A stretch of DNA of 64,000 nucleotides, from the NCBI GenBank assembly GCA_033807695.1, contig CM066311.1, positions 2,046,001 through 2,110,000 on the forward strand. Direction: 5' to 3'. Below are positions 1 to 11,745 of this stretch, piece by piece (the stretch's first letter is position 1; every line of letters begins with the position of its first letter). The translations under genes were made by a program, and so were the position numbers. The stretch comes from Daedaleopsis sinensis. Taxonomy: Eukaryota; Basidiomycota; Agaricomycetes; Polyporales; Polyporaceae. The notes beneath the pieces are model-generated. The model was given only the letters and a program-made list of their open reading frames with translations. It ran no database searches and was not told where the DNA came from.

Positions 1-545
1 AGTGTGTCGGCCTGAAGCGCGAGTCCGTCGTCGCGGAAAGCGGATGCCGTCTCATATTGAAGTGCAGCCCAGAGTACGCTCCGTGTTCTACAGCAGCCCA
101 CCGCTGAGAGGTCCGTGCATGATGAGTGGGTCGAGACTTGACATTGTCATCCATCTGGTTTATCGACGGTCTACTTCGCCCGCTCCTCTTGGACTCGGGC
201 ATGCTACACTCATCGGCACCTTGCTGGCCATGCGAACAGAGGAATGGAGAGCCTGGCGCCTGTGTGGACTCTGTGGAGGAGATACACAAACTGTACATAG
301 AGGAAGCACTGCAGTTTCTCTCCACTGTGGGTTCGAGCTGATTCTCCTCCTACAACGACGAATGATATACGAGAGATGGCCTCGATTACAACTTTCTCCA
401 ACACAAACAAACTACTACCGTGTCGATGGTCTTGGGCCCTCAACGGCGTGTGTAGACATGCCAAGCACCCTTGAAGGGGGGGGGGCGAGCTGATAACTTT
501 TTTGCCCTGCGTGAAGGTGACTGTGATATGCGGTGCCTCATCGGG
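1..545. other. Left-edge stretch without a supported gene
   Basis: No recognisable gene. Several open frames cross this stretch on both strands, but none has protein-like composition, splice structure or a known motif. A short G-run lies near 477-486. Confidence 0.5.
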
Positions 546-547
546 GT

Positions 548-1040
548 CAGACCCGCCGGTATGCTCAGGCTTCCTATGACACGGTCTAATCTACGTTCGA
601 CAGATAGTCTACAGAAGCAACGACGGACCTGATCGTAGCCTTAGTCGCCGTTGCAAGCGTTGGCTTTCGCGCTTGGAACTCCCTGACCTTCGCCTCGTGC
701 CACTCGCGAGGGTCTTGGCCGCCGAAATCCTCTGGTTTCATGCCTTTGACCTCTCCATCCGCTGGACCAGTCCACTTGATGACGAGAGTGGACCCGTCGG
801 TACGCTCAGGCTTGGGCCTATGACACGGTCTAGTCCACGTTCGACAGATAGTCTACAGAAGCAACGACGGACCTGATCGTAGCCTTAGTCGCCGTTGCAA
901 GCTTTGGCTTTCGCGCTTGGAGCTTCCTGACCTTCGCCCGGTCGTGCCACTCCCGAGGGTCTTGGCCGCCGAAATCCTCTGGCTTCATTTGTTTGACCTG
1001 TGCATCTGCTGGTCCAGTCCCGGAGATGGCGAGCTTGTTA
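548..1040. repeat. Tandem direct duplication, two ~244-bp units
   Basis: Two direct copies lie at about 548-793 and 792-1040. The blocks starting at 594 and 838 are almost identical for about 80 nt, differing at one base within the core; similarity falls off towards the ends. Read on the minus strand, both units encode the same peptide, with the shared elements KPEDFGGQDPREWH, TATKATIRSVVAS and DYLSNVD followed by a stop. Most differences preserve the frame. Confidence 0.85.
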
Positions 1041-1051
1041 GGAGTGGACAT
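830..1051 (-). CDS. Small unknown protein, upstream copy of the duplicated reading frame
   Basis: A 73-residue frame on the minus strand begins with an ATG at 1051 and ends at a stop that is also present in the second repeat unit. The product is basic in its second half and has no signal peptide or membrane segment. I do not recognise the family. Frame conservation between the two repeat copies suggests it was coding when duplicated. It could instead be the last exon of a longer spliced gene, because the downstream copy (about 575-785) has no initiating ATG in the same place. Function unknown. Confidence 0.35.
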   Translation of the reverse strand: MSTPNKLAISGTGPADAQVKQMKPEDFGGQDPREWHDRAKVRKLQARKPKLATATKATIRSVVASVDYLSNVD

Positions 1052-1099
1052 GCTAGTAGGACAGCAGATGGTTAGTTAGGACTGGATGTCCGAGTCATA

Positions 1100-2341
1100 T
1101 AATTCACGGGATTGAACAGAGCGTACATGGTCCGACGGTCAAGAGCGAGTAAGGGGTCAGACGTGAGGCGTAGTGGTTCTCGACTACTCCTTTGCGGAGT
1201 CCTCCTCTGAGGTGACTCGGGAGGAATCCTATATGTAGGCTACCAGTGAGAAATCACTACGTCAGCTCAACTCACTGGCTTCAGACGCTGTCGACGGTGA
1301 GTTCAAGTTGGGCTCCCACATCCACTGCCAGGTCCTGTTACTCTACTTCCTTTCCGAGTTGTACGGGGGATTCGTCGGTGAGAAGGGCCATATGAGCCTG
1401 AGCTTGAGCTTCTCGAGAGCGACATGCAATACATTGTCGCACTGGTTGTGGCTGAAGGCACTGAACGAAGGTGTCATTCGGAGGACGGTGATGTGTGTGT
1501 TGGATAGATGAACTGCGGAATCTTAATACCAACTTGCGCATGGTCGCCAGCGAACGACCAGCATGAGCCGCTGCGGAGGTCCTCGTCGGTACTGGGCTTT
1601 CCGAGTAGTAGAAGAACCACTGACTCGGAGTTGAGGCACGTTCGGCATGCTCAAAATCATATTCAAGAAGTGTGATCCTGGAAACCGAATGTCAGCGCAA
1701 ACGCCTCTGTGGACTTTGAAGGGGGGTGGACTGTGACGGTAGCCAGGGGTATCAGACATCGCGTGCGACGACTTGTGAATGTGACTTGACATATCTCTGT
1801 TAATGCGGAACGAGAACCCCACGAGGCATCAAAAATGTGGTTGGGACGCAAAGGATGTGCTTCGTAGTATAGCCTGAGTACACGCTCATGGAGGAAGTTG
1901 CCACGGTATTGGCCCGGGTATGCTACGGTAGGTACGGTAGGTCGATACCGATGTCGCTGGCTAACACGAGGTTAGCACATAAGCTCATCGTATGAATTCT
2001 AACTGACGAAATTACGAGCCGAGTCTTGCGGCAGAGGAACATCGATTCATCCGAGATGTTCGAGCAACAGTTCTAGATGCACTGGTCACCACGCGCACGC
2101 ACGGTGCTGTAATTTGTTCCGACTCGTCACCGGCGCTCGTACCAACTTTAACTATGTTGACACCGCCACATCGGTAAGCGCCGATTCATCCGTTCCTCTT
2201 TCCACCCTCCTCCTCCTCCTCCTCCTCCCAAAGACCTAAGTCACCGTGCTGGCCCATATTCTGTACACACGCTCGCTGACGAGACTCGCAGCTCGGTCTT
2301 TGCCTCTCGCTACTCGTCTGCCGTATCTCACTTCTGCTCGC
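1100..2341. other. Intergenic stretch upstream of the kinase
   Basis: No supported gene. Short imperfect palindromes occur around 1165-1225. The kinase 5' leader lies at the right end and contains a pyrimidine microsatellite. Confidence 0.5.
2206..2229 (+). repeat. (TCC)n pyrimidine microsatellite in the kinase leader
   Basis: About eight TCC units sit roughly 115 nt upstream of the chosen kinase ATG. Pyrimidine-rich tracts before the start codon are common in basidiomycete promoters and leaders. Confidence 0.85.
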
Positions 2342-3925
2342 ATGTCTTCAACTCGTAGTGATTCCGAGTCGGGTGCTCAGGCTCAAGCCTTCGACCAGAT
2401 GCCTCTACGACCTGGGCAGACCCTCAAAGACGGCCGGTACGGTGTGCACAGGAAACTAGGGTCTGGTGTCTACTCCACCACATGGCTTGTCTCGGACAAA
2501 GAGGCTGAGTATGTATGTCCACAACCTCTCGGAAGACTCTGAATGATACGAACATCGGGACCGTCTCTCAGATACAGCGAAGTCGTCACTAGCAAGTATC
2601 TTGCAGCCAAGGTTCTTACACTAGACGGGACGCGCGCTCATGCTGAAGGGATCTCAAGAGAGCTCGAGTTCCTGCAGGAGATCGCTGCATGCGATGACAT
2701 CAACTCTCTACCAGTCCTCGAGGATCACTTCGAGGAGGAAGGGCCCGGAGGCACACACCTGTGCCTCGTCATGCACCTCTTGAGCTCCGACGTGTCCAGC
2801 TTCCGTCGGAGCTCGCCTACCAAGGCGCTCTCTGTGCATATCGTGAAGAACATTCTTGCGCAGACTCTGGAAGGACTCAAACAGCTGCATGAGTTGAACA
2901 TCATTCACACAGGTTCGGTCTGGATCCGCACGCTATTGATTTCTGGTTGACGACGCTCTTACCCAGATCTCAAGCTTGACAACATACTTTTTACGGGCGT
3001 CGGAAGCGACAAAGACGTGGAGGAGCAACTCGCAGCCGATACAGCCAAAGACGTGGAGGAGCAACTCCCAGCCGATCCGGCAACAGGCGAGTCGGTTGAG
3101 GTCGTTGGGGAAAAGTATCCAGTCTTGGATTCGCAACCCCTCCGGCACGGGTATTCTTGGGATGCCACCCCATACATCGCAGAGACCATGTTGTTCACCA
3201 TCGTAGACCTCGGTCAAGGTAGGGGTTCCCGCTTAGCTTACCACCCCCGACTGAAATATCTGGCACCACACAGCCCAGCGCGCGGGCGAACAGCCGACGG
3301 TCGACGAGTTTTCAGCTTACTCCCTCCGTGCGCCTGAGCTGCTTCTACGCTCTGACTTCAGTCCGGGAGTCGACATCTGGGCTCTGGGCTGCCTCGTACG
3401 TGCACCAACTCCAGTGCAGACTGGGCGCGTTTCTGACCGCCTGTGCCGTCCAGACGTACGAACTTCTGACAGGCCGCTGGCTCTTTTCGCCCGAAGAGGG
3501 CGAGACGTGGTCGCTCGTTGAAGACCACCTCGCCAAAATACTGGAGCTCACAGGGGAGCGGTTCAGCCCCGCGATGCTCGAACGCGCACAGCTTCGCTCA
3601 GAATACCTGGATGAGCAGGGTACGTGGGTCTCGCGCTCGTAGGCGCACATGCTATGCTGACTGTCCGTCTCCTCTGCCAGGCAACTTGCTGCGCATCGAG
3701 CTCATACCCGGGCAGAGCATCGAGGCCGCGCTGGCGGTCTACAGGACTGTGCCCGAGTCTGAGATTGCGGGGGCTGCGAGCTTCATTCGGGCTTGTCTCA
3801 GGCTCGACTCCTATGATCGCGCATCCGCAGAGGAGCTGGAGCTGCATCCGTGGTTGAAGCTTGGTAAGCTCACCAGTCCTATCGTATCGTAATATCGGAC
3901 GTTGCTTATGAAACTTGTAGCGTGA
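2342..3925 (+). CDS. SRPK-like serine/threonine protein kinase
   Basis: The product is a eukaryotic-type protein kinase of the SR-protein-kinase group, expected to phosphorylate Ser/Thr on protein substrates. Seven exons are proposed: 2342-2508, 2572-2912, 2967-3218, 3274-3395, 3454-3619, 3681-3863 and 3921-3925. They sum to 1236 nt (411 residues) with the frame intact. Visible motifs are a glycine loop (LGSGVYSTTW), the ATP lysine (YLAAKVL), the catalytic loop in the form HTDLKLDN, DLG instead of DFG (usual for SRPKs), an APE-like RAPELL, and DIWALGC. The catalytic HRD is HTD here. A longer frame begins upstream at GTG, so the ATG at 2342 was chosen. The last exon is five bases. A 24-residue acidic insert between the catalytic loop and DLG is itself a tandem duplication. 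Confidence 0.88.
3010..3081 (+). repeat. 36-bp in-frame tandem duplication in the kinase
   Basis: Two 36-bp units (3010-3045 and 3046-3081) differ at only a few bases. Each encodes a 12-residue acidic unit containing KDVEEQL. They lie in the segment between the catalytic loop and the DLG magnesium-binding motif. Confidence 0.85.
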
Positions 3926-4280
3926 TCAGTGTTTCGCTACGACTACTACCTATCAGTTATGCAGGACGAATACGGCCAGTGGTGTTACCAATTTCGGAAG
4001 AGCATTCATTCGACAACTCGGACGTCCCTTTGTACGGCTTCCGTCATCCGACAGCGCCCCCTGCGCAAGGGGGCAACGGTCCACCGGAATGTAATTCTTC
4101 TGCACTCACATAGGTTATGGAGTAGCCAATTCCGCCAGCTTGAGTCTACCCCGTGCCCATAGAACACGTCAGAAGGTAGGTTCCGTGCCTCAGACGCACG
4201 TACAATTATCTCATCCCTCAAGTATCTAACGCATCTCGCGCGGGAACTGGGCGAACTCCCACTTTACTCTGCCCGTGCTC
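3926..4280. other. Short intergenic stretch between kinase and P450-1
   Basis: Nothing beyond the 3' end of the kinase and the promoter side of P450-1 can be supported here. Confidence 0.5.
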
Positions 4281-6432
4281 ATGCAAGCTCCAGTGGAAAC
4301 GCTCGCCTCGCTTCTTTTCTGGGTCTGCACGCTGACTCTGCCAGTGCTGCTGTGCTGGGCTCGCAAACGCTCCAGTCGGCGGTCGACCTTGCCTCTTCCT
4401 CCCGGCCCACGGCCTCTCCCGCTCCTCGGGAATTTGCTGGACATGCCGCGGGACGACTTCGCGCCTGCACTGCACGAGATAAGCCAGAAGCACGGTGCGT
4501 CGACCCAGTTCTGACGACGGTAGTAGTCCATCACTGATCTCTGACGTTCTCGACGGTCGCGGCGTCCATATAGGGGATGTTGTGTACTTCGACATGCTGG
4601 GACAGCCCGTCGTTGTAATCGACACCTACGACGCCGCGGTCGTGCTGTTAGACAGTCGTACGGCGCAGAGCTCGGGCAGGCCACGTCTCGTTATGGCAGA
4701 GATGTGCGTTCAATGTGTAGCCTATATCGTTCACGTTGGGGGAGGATTGCTGAAGGGTGACCGACCAAGTGAAGTCCGTCCTGCAGTGGACCAGTATCAG
4801 GGGCCGCAACTGGCGGCGGTATCGACGGATACTGCATGAACACTTCAGCCAGGGCGCTATCGCTCGCTACCGGGAGACGCACCTGCACCACATGAGGAAG
4901 CTGCTGAAACACCTGCTCGAACGACCGGAAGAGTTTTTTGTCCACATCAAAGGGTGCGCAACTCTCCACACACTCTGTCACATCCCATTGCTCCAGTTGA
5001 CTCTCCTCGCTACCATGCAGGATGGTTGCTGGGTCCATCCTGGACATAGTGTACGGAGTGGACGCTGTCGACGGAAACGACCCACTCGTCGACGCCGTTG
5101 AGAAAGGGTCGTTCGTCTTCGGGCACATCGTGGTACCCGGCCGGTACCTCGTCGAGATATTTCCTGTGCTGAAGAAGGTTCCCGCGTGGCTTCCCTGGGC
5201 CAGATTCAAGAGAGACGCGGCCGCGTGGCGAGAAGACATCCAGGCTACCCGAAATCTCCCCTATGCGATAGCGACCCAGACTATGGTGAGTGCTGCGCAT
5301 CTATTCAGGTTGAGTATTGAACTCGGCTGCAGGCGAAAGGCGTAGCAAAGCCATCCGTCGTCTCAACATTCATAGACCGGTCTGTCCAAGAGCACGGAGA
5401 AGTGCTTCCCGAGGAGGAAGAGACGTACAAGGATATAGCGGCTGTTGCTTACCTTGGTAAGTGGCTTAGGCTTCTGATCATCCCTCACGGCGCTCAGTAC
5501 GCACGACGACCAAGCTGGCAGCGATACCGTACGTATCGTCTGCACTGGCTCTATTTTCGAGTTACAAGCGACTGCAACACATGACCCCACAGACTGTCGC
5601 AACCTTGAAGAGTTTCTTCTTAGCAATGGTCACACACCCGATCGCCCAGCAGAAGGCACAAGCTGAGCTCGACAGAGTGACAGGTTCAAACCGTCTCCCG
5701 AGCTACGAGGATCTCGCCTCCCTGCCGTATACCCATGCTGTCATCAAAGAGTGTCTACGCTGGCACAGCGCCGTTCCCCTCGGGGTGCCCCATGCAGCCA
5801 CGGAAGACATCGAGCACGACGGGTACGCGATCCCGAAGGGCTCCGTCCTGTTTGCAAACGTGTGGTGAGACTCCGTCACGGTGTCCAGCAGCGTCTCAGC
5901 TGTGCGAACTCACCGGGTTTGTGTGCACCACCAGGGCGATGGCCCGCGACGCGCGCGTGTATCCCGAGCCCGAGACGTTCAAGCCTGAACGGTTCCTGAA
6001 CGACGGCGGGGTGCTGAACCGGGACGCTCGGGACCCGGCTGAGTTCCAGTTCGGGTTCGGGCGGAGGTGTGTGTGTTCCACCGCCAACCAGCCGGCGATG
6101 TATGCATGAATGGGCTTGTATACCCAACTGACCGCGTTTGGATCGTAGGGTGTGTCCGGGACGGGCGCTCAGCGAAGACATCCTCTTCATCGTGGTCGCG
6201 TCCGTGCTCTATTCGTTCAGCATACATCCTCCGCTGGACGAGCATGGCGAACCGATGGTCGTCACGCCCAAGTTCCCGAGGGGCTCGACCGTCTCGTATG
6301 TCTTCGCGTTGGGTTTTGGCTGTCATGTTTCGAGGCTGACTGTGGTGACAATGACTTATCAGGCATCCCGACCTTTTCTGTTGTAGGATCGTGCCTCGCG
6401 CTGCGGCCGCAGCTTTGGTACCCTCTGCGTGA
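4281..6432 (+). CDS. Cytochrome P450 (P450-1), microsomal monooxygenase
   Basis: Haem-thiolate monooxygenase, expected on the ER membrane and fed by NADPH-P450 reductase. Ten exons: 4281-4494, 4574-4703, 4756-4953, 5021-5285, 5333-5456, 5515-5528, 5593-5864, 5935-6066, 6149-6295 and 6363-6432. They total 1566 nt (521 residues), in frame. Landmarks are an N-terminal hydrophobic anchor (about residues 5-25), the proline hinge PPGP (40-43), the I-helix AGSDTT (311-316), ExxR as ECLR (368-371), the PERF-like region PERFL, and [10 protein letters not shown] with haem ligand Cys452. The tail PDLFCCRIVPR is typical of the group often auto-labelled O-methylsterigmatocystin oxidoreductase. The open frame starts with GTG six bases earlier, so the ATG at 4281 was used. 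The gene is convergent with P450-2. Substrate unknown. Confidence 0.92.
5515..5528 (+). other. 14-nt microexon of P450-1
   Basis: Fourteen bases flanked by AG and GT complete an alanine codon and encode Gly-Ser-Asp-Thr, the oxygen-activation core of the I-helix. Skipping it would both remove this core and break the frame. Confidence 0.85.
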
Positions 6433-6546
6433 ACACCGTATTGGCAATTTGAGAGACGCGATCTGGAGCATGGAGGGTGGTATTCGCGTATATTGCACGC
6501 AATGGAGCATAGAGATCACACCAATATTAATGACACCGAATCGCAC

Positions 6547-8974
6547 TCACGCAGCCTGCAGTCGGCTGAGTCTCAACCAGAGCTCAGCCTTCGTGCTCTC
6601 GACACCGACGCTCGGATAAGTGATCCCGGACAGGTTCCACACGACCGGTCTATCGGACCGTTCGAATGCGAAGTTGGCGATCAACTCTGACAAGACGACC
6701 TCTGAGAAGTGATAAACAAGTCAGCGTTGCTAGAAGTGTCGACCCTGGATAGAGCGTTGAGCGTCGAGCACGTACTCATTTCGAGCTGGGCGAACGAGAA
6801 TCCTCTACAGAGAGACAAGTCAGCTCCACCGGTCCCATTACTAGAGTCGACTATATGCGGGACTGACATGCAAGACCGTCCGCCGCCCAAGAACGTCATC
6901 CTGGACAACCGATTGACGACCTATCGTGAGCGAGTTACAGCACGAACACGATTTCGGCTACTGACATATGCGAGTACACACCCGGGATCGCGGCGTCCTC
7001 CAGCGCCACGGGGAGGGGCTCGAGCCACCTCTCGGGCCTCCACTCGTGCGCGTCGTCGCCCCACAGCGCTTTGTCGGTGTTGCAGGCCATGATCGCGACG
7101 ACGATGTTCGTGCCGCGCGGGACGACGAGCTCGCGCAGCTCCGTGCCATCCGTGCCCCGAATGGGCTGTGCGAGCGGGAGCACTGCGTCGGTCATGGTCC
7201 TGCACAATGAACAGCGGCGGGAGGGTGAGCCCCGGCCCGAGCGAGCGATGCACATATATGGTGTTTTGGAGATGCACGTACCCGCGGAATGTCTGGGGCG
7301 CGGGCGGGAATCTGGCATTGCACACATGAGCAACTAGGAGTTTACGCATGTGTGCGAGAGGGGGGACGTACAACCGTAGCGTCTCGCGGCACACGGCGTC
7401 GAGATACGGCAGCGCGTGCAGCTGGTCGTAGCTCAGGGCGCCGCGAGCCGTCGCGGTCAGAACCTCCTCGCGAAGCCGCTCCTGCACGTAGGGGTGCCGT
7501 GCGAGCAGATGGAGCGTACGCGCCATGGCATTCGAAGTCGTGTCCATTGCTGCAAACAGGATGGAGCTGCGAAGGGCATACGAGTCAGCAAGTAAGGGTC
7601 TCCGTGGCAGGCACCTGGGAGTGGGATGGACACTGACGACATCTGACCGATAAGTTGCTCGTCGCTCAGACTGTCCTCGCTCGACGCTTCCTTGTTGGCC
7701 CGCACTGGGTGAGCAAGCAGCAGCGGGAGACATGTCAGCTTCGGCGGTGATTTGAGTGAGCCGCAGGATACAGACTCACATAAGACGCTGATGATGTCGG
7801 TATCCTTGTCCTCGTCCGCGACATCCTTCTTGGCGTTGAAGATGGCCGCGGACCGCGTGTGCAGAGTGTCCGATATATGGATCATGTTCTGTACGCTGCG
7901 AAACGGCAGCCTCTCCACGATCCATCGCCGGAGCCACGCGGGGCCGAGTGTGCCCACAAAAGGCGTGACCTGGCGCAGGAGCATCATCTCGGACGACGTC
8001 GCCTCTGGACTGCAGCCTGGTGAGTCAGTGGGGTGTTGGAGAGGGTGAGGCGCACAAGTAGTGCTCACGCAAAGCTCTTGACAGCGTCCGCGTATGCATC
8101 TGCGACGTCTTCGGTGAGAGGGTCAAAGGAGTACCCGATCCCGGCCTCGCCGATGAGCTCGAGTGCGGCGCGGCCCATCCATCCTAGAACGTCCACGTCC
8201 TGCGGCTTGTCTTCGATACGGGACGAGATTGCCGATACAAGCTATTGCACGGGTGAGTCAAGAGACGGCAGATACGCGAACCGAGCAGACAAAAGTACCC
8301 TATGCGTGACGTGGTAGAATGTGGGAACCAGTCGTCGGAGATGCTTCGCAGAGAACACTGGGGTGAGCATCTTCCGCTGCCTGCGGTGCGTATCGCCTAG
8401 CAAGGGGAAGCAGCCCGTGAGTACCCTGTGAGGAGTAGCGTCGCCGCGGCCTACCGGTAACGGAGAGTAGCCCCGGTCCTAACATGATGCAATTGCTCCT
8501 GCAGAACAGGTTCTACTTAACCTTACTTTGAGAGGACTCAAGCAACTCACTGAATATACCATGGAAGCTCGTCGTATGTTAGGTTGTCCCTGAGGATCTG
8601 TTGCAAGGCTAGCGGGTCAAACACGTATAACCACGGTTTCTGGACTGCTCATCAGCGGCTGCACGGTGCTCGGGAGTAGTGGAGGTTTTGCTCACCCCAA
8701 ATAGACCGCTGATTTTGACGACTGGTCCGTACTTTTCGGCTAGTTGAGCGTGGAAATCCCATCCCTGCGTGCTGAGTAGCTGGGCGAGGTGGCCGAAGAG
8801 GCATTGGACGGATCCATCAGGGTGGCCATCTCGAGTACGCATGAACAGCTTACCCGTGAAGAACGAGGGTGCTGCAGGTCCCGGGACGTTGTCGAGCGGC
8901 GAGGCGGTCCTAGCCGCTCTGACAATCCTCCAAAGCAACCACGATCCGCTCAACAGGACGATGTAGAAGAGCAT
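6547..8974 (-). CDS. Cytochrome P450 (P450-2), CYP5150-like
   Basis: Haem-thiolate monooxygenase on the minus strand, starting at the ATG at 8974 with a hydrophobic anchor (IVLLSGSWLLWRI). The run WDFHAQLAEKYGPVVKI and the later LGPGLLSVTG and HRRQRKML resemble the basidiomycete CYP5150 family; the family name comes from memory of the motif pattern. Further landmarks are the I-helix FAAMDTTSNAMAR, ExxR as ETLR, WRPERW, and the haem signature FLGGGRSC followed after an intron by IGFSFAQLEMK. The last exon (from about 6709 downward) restores a normal C-terminus and stops at 6547. Two introns closely flank the haem-Cys exon. The open frame near 8800 carries a ~25-residue insertion compared with relatives, possibly an unrecognised intron. 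The 3' end is 115 bp from P450-1. Confidence 0.85.
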
Positions 8975-9697
8975 ATCAGCGGAAGAGGACTGTTCGCGTC
9001 GAGGTAATCTATCTGCTCCCGTCCCCCATATAAGTGACTCTCACGTCTGTGGTACCAAAGTGATGTGAAAAAAAGAAGAGCGGGTCCGTTGCCGGAGTCT
9101 CGTAGACTAGTGGCTACGAGACGATCCTGCACCACGTCGCCCCGTCACCCCGTCGGGAACATTTGGCTTCTCAGATCTCATGACCTGAACTGAATGGACG
9201 GGTTATCGCGAGCCACGATAACCGGAGTGCGCCCGCACGAGAAGCGTTACGAGGAGCAGCGTCGGCGGTGGCCTGTAACCGTGCTCCGCAAACGCTCCGA
9301 GCGTAAGGGTCTGCGCCGAGATATACGGTCCACGACCTACTTGATGGTGAGAGTCGGCGGCAGTGTGACGACATACCGAGGGAAATTGGCCGGCGTTGAG
9401 TGCGCTCTCGCATGCGCTTCTTTGAAGACCGACTCGGGTGACCTACAGACTGCGCCGCTATGATATTATGTAGCGCGCACGTGGTTGAACATCTAACCGC
9501 AGTCTGCAGATCATACAAAGCACCCAGAATGATAGTAACCCCAGTGCGAGAATAGATGAAGACCGTGACGATTACGATGGTCGAGGTCGAGGTCGAGGTC
9601 AGAGGCAAAGCCGCTCGTCCGAGCGCTTATACCCTGCGAGTGATGCGTCTCGCCGCGAGCGTCTCCCTCCGCCTGCAGCCTCCTCCGTCCGCCATTC
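8975..9697. other. Divergent promoter region of P450-2 and a small unknown gene
   Basis: The stretch lies between a minus-strand start at 8974 and a plus-strand start at 9698. A short (GAGGTC)n-like run occurs near 9582-9600. No gene is supported. Confidence 0.5.
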
Positions 9698-10328
9698 ATG
9701 TCGACCACCCACCCCGCGCCCACCACCGACGCATCGCAGCGCGAGCTCCTCCACCGCCTGCAGACCCTCGACGACATGATCCGCGCGTCCGAAGATGCCG
9801 AGGACAAGTACCGCGCGGTCGCCGAGCGCCGCCGCATCGTCCCGCCGCTGCCCGACCTGCGGTTCGAGTACAGCTACCTACGCGGCGTGGCCCAGTACGT
9901 CCGGCTCGAGCGGCCACAGTCGCAGGCCGCCACATCAGCATCAGAGAAGGGGAAGGGGAAGGGGAAGGCGGCGGATGGGGAGGACGTGCAGCTGAGCGGC
10001 GGAGAGGTGGTGCATGTGCAGTGGGGGCGGGTGCTGTGGATCACGACGCGGGACCAACTACTCAGTCCGCTGCTGCAGGGCGCTGTATGGTGTGTGCCCC
10101 GGATGCCGTGCGGTTGCGTCTGCTCACTGAATCCCTCGCAGGGGTGTTGCGAGCCATTTCTTGCGGCCGTTTGGGGCGTTGCTGGGCGCACACATCCGCG
10201 CGTGGTGGGCGCGGGGCGCGAGCAGGGGAGACGATGTGCCCGAGGGCAACGGCGTGCAGTGGCTACGCAGCCGCATGGGCAGCATCTTGACACCGACGCC
10301 CGCGGCGAACAACACATTCCACCGGTGA
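9698..10328 (+). CDS. Conserved hypothetical protein with N-terminal helical region
   Basis: Two exons, 9698-10089 and 10142-10328, give 579 nt (192 residues) in frame. The N-terminal third (SQRELLHRLQTLDDMIRASE) looks like an amphipathic or coiled-coil helix. It is followed by a KGKGKGK basic stretch coded by a GGGGAA repeat, then a C-terminal part (QWGRVLWITTRDQLLSPLLQ) that looks like a folded domain. No signal peptide or clear membrane span is seen. I do not recognise a family. It is a real gene on the strength of the spliced frame, codon use and coherent end. It is convergent with the PIG-L gene, about 100 bp apart. Confidence 0.65.
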
Positions 10329-10430
10329 CGCGACTCCAGATATCGAGCTGTGGTCTAATGTACAATCATCCCTACTGGAACTCTCTGAGCGGCAAGCATG
10401 TCCCCTCCTCCACACACCAATCTGGCTGCT

Positions 10431-11745
10431 TCACGGCTCGGGCGCCGCCGCTGCCTGAGCGTCGCTCGATGGCATCACCTCGACCCACTCGTTCACCCAC
10501 ATATAACGCGAGAACGACACATACAGCCACCGAAACCACACCAGCTGCGACCAATGCTCCCTCATCGCCTGGTGTGCCCGCAGGTAGCCCGCCCAGCTGG
10601 ACACCGCAGTCACTTTCACTTGAGGTGTGGATGTCGGGCGTAGGCGAGCTGAGAACGCGATCGACGCCTTGCTGAGGAGCGGAGAGAGCAGTCCCAGATA
10701 CTTCTCATGCAGAGGCACGGTGACGAGTGTGAATAGGCGCGGACGCGCTTTCTGCGAGCCCGTAGGAAGCGAGCTCAGGAGACGGGAGACTCCTCTAGGC
10801 AGCGATATGTGGTTTGGATGCGACGAGATGCCGTGCTGGTCGAATGTCAATATCTACGGCGGTGTCGGAATTGAGCAGGCTGACGTTTGGGATGAGATGG
10901 AAGGGCGCACCGTAGAGATATCGTGCTCGAGGACATACGGTCTCAGGACGGTCGCGATTACGTCCGTGTCCCAGTAGGCCGTGAAGTTGTCCTGCAGTTC
11001 GCTAAGACGCGGAGACAGATGTTAGTGAACTGACGTACAGCTAGCGATGGTGAGGATGGCAGGGATGGTCAAAGATGAAGATTCAGAGGAGGATTCGAAG
11101 GTTGCTTCGAGGGAGGGAAGCCATTTGAATGTATCACACCTTATGCATGCGATGTCACATCAGATACAGCAAAGCGTGCCGACTGACAGACCAGTCATAG
11201 GAAGGACCTAACCGGATACACAAGGTTGACAGCGTCGTAAGACCCCATTCGATACGGTTCCGGCAGTAGGGAAAGCGGGCTCTCTAGGCGAAGCTTTTGA
11301 GCGCGATGGATGATACTCCCTCAACTCTCCAAACGATATATTGGCAGGGATCACTCGGGGCCGAGAGGAGACGAGAGACTCACGGATGGTCCACAACCCA
11401 TCGCCTGCCCTCTCCAATCCCTAGCACGTCCAAGCTTCGCGCTAACTCGCCGCGCCGAACGTCACCGAGGCCGTCGGCATTACCTACAGAAAGGCACAGA
11501 GAGTGCAGCCGGGGCGCGGGCTGCGACGTCGCCGCCTGCAGTACGAGTATAGTGGGCGCGAAGAACATGCATTCGTCGTCGGGGTGTGCCGTCAGGAGCA
11601 GGATGTTCGAGCCAGAACCTGAGCCAGAGCCTGGCAGACTGTCTGCTATAAGTGTGATGTCGCGCTGAGCAGGATTTGATAGGAAGCTCCAGACAGTCGA
11701 GAGAAGCAGGATGAGGAGCCATGATGCCTTGAAAGAGGCGGCCAT
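10431..11745 (-). CDS. PIGL: PIG-L / N-acetylglucosaminylphosphatidylinositol de-N-acetylase
   Basis: Catalyses the second step of GPI-anchor synthesis, removing the acetyl group from GlcNAc-PI at the ER. Three exons (11745-11384, 11001-10911, 10853-10431) total 876 nt (291 residues), in frame. An N-terminal signal anchor (SWLLILLLSTVW) precedes the family motif AHPDDECMFF, whose H, D and D residues bind the metal. GNADGLGDVRRGEL and DQHGISSHPNH complete the deacetylase signature, the second His motif being HPNH. The product of intron removal, VVDHP joined to ELQDNFTAYWDTDV, matches the family order, which supports an intron of 382 nt, far above the local norm. Confidence 0.9.

Noticed and set aside
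2..493. 163-codon open frame at the left edge
   Set aside because: No start context, motif or codon bias, and other frames across the same bases are equally open.
2246..2341. Longer N-terminus of the kinase
   Set aside because: The frame opens with GTG, not ATG, and the stretch looks like a leader. The ATG at 2342 is preferred.
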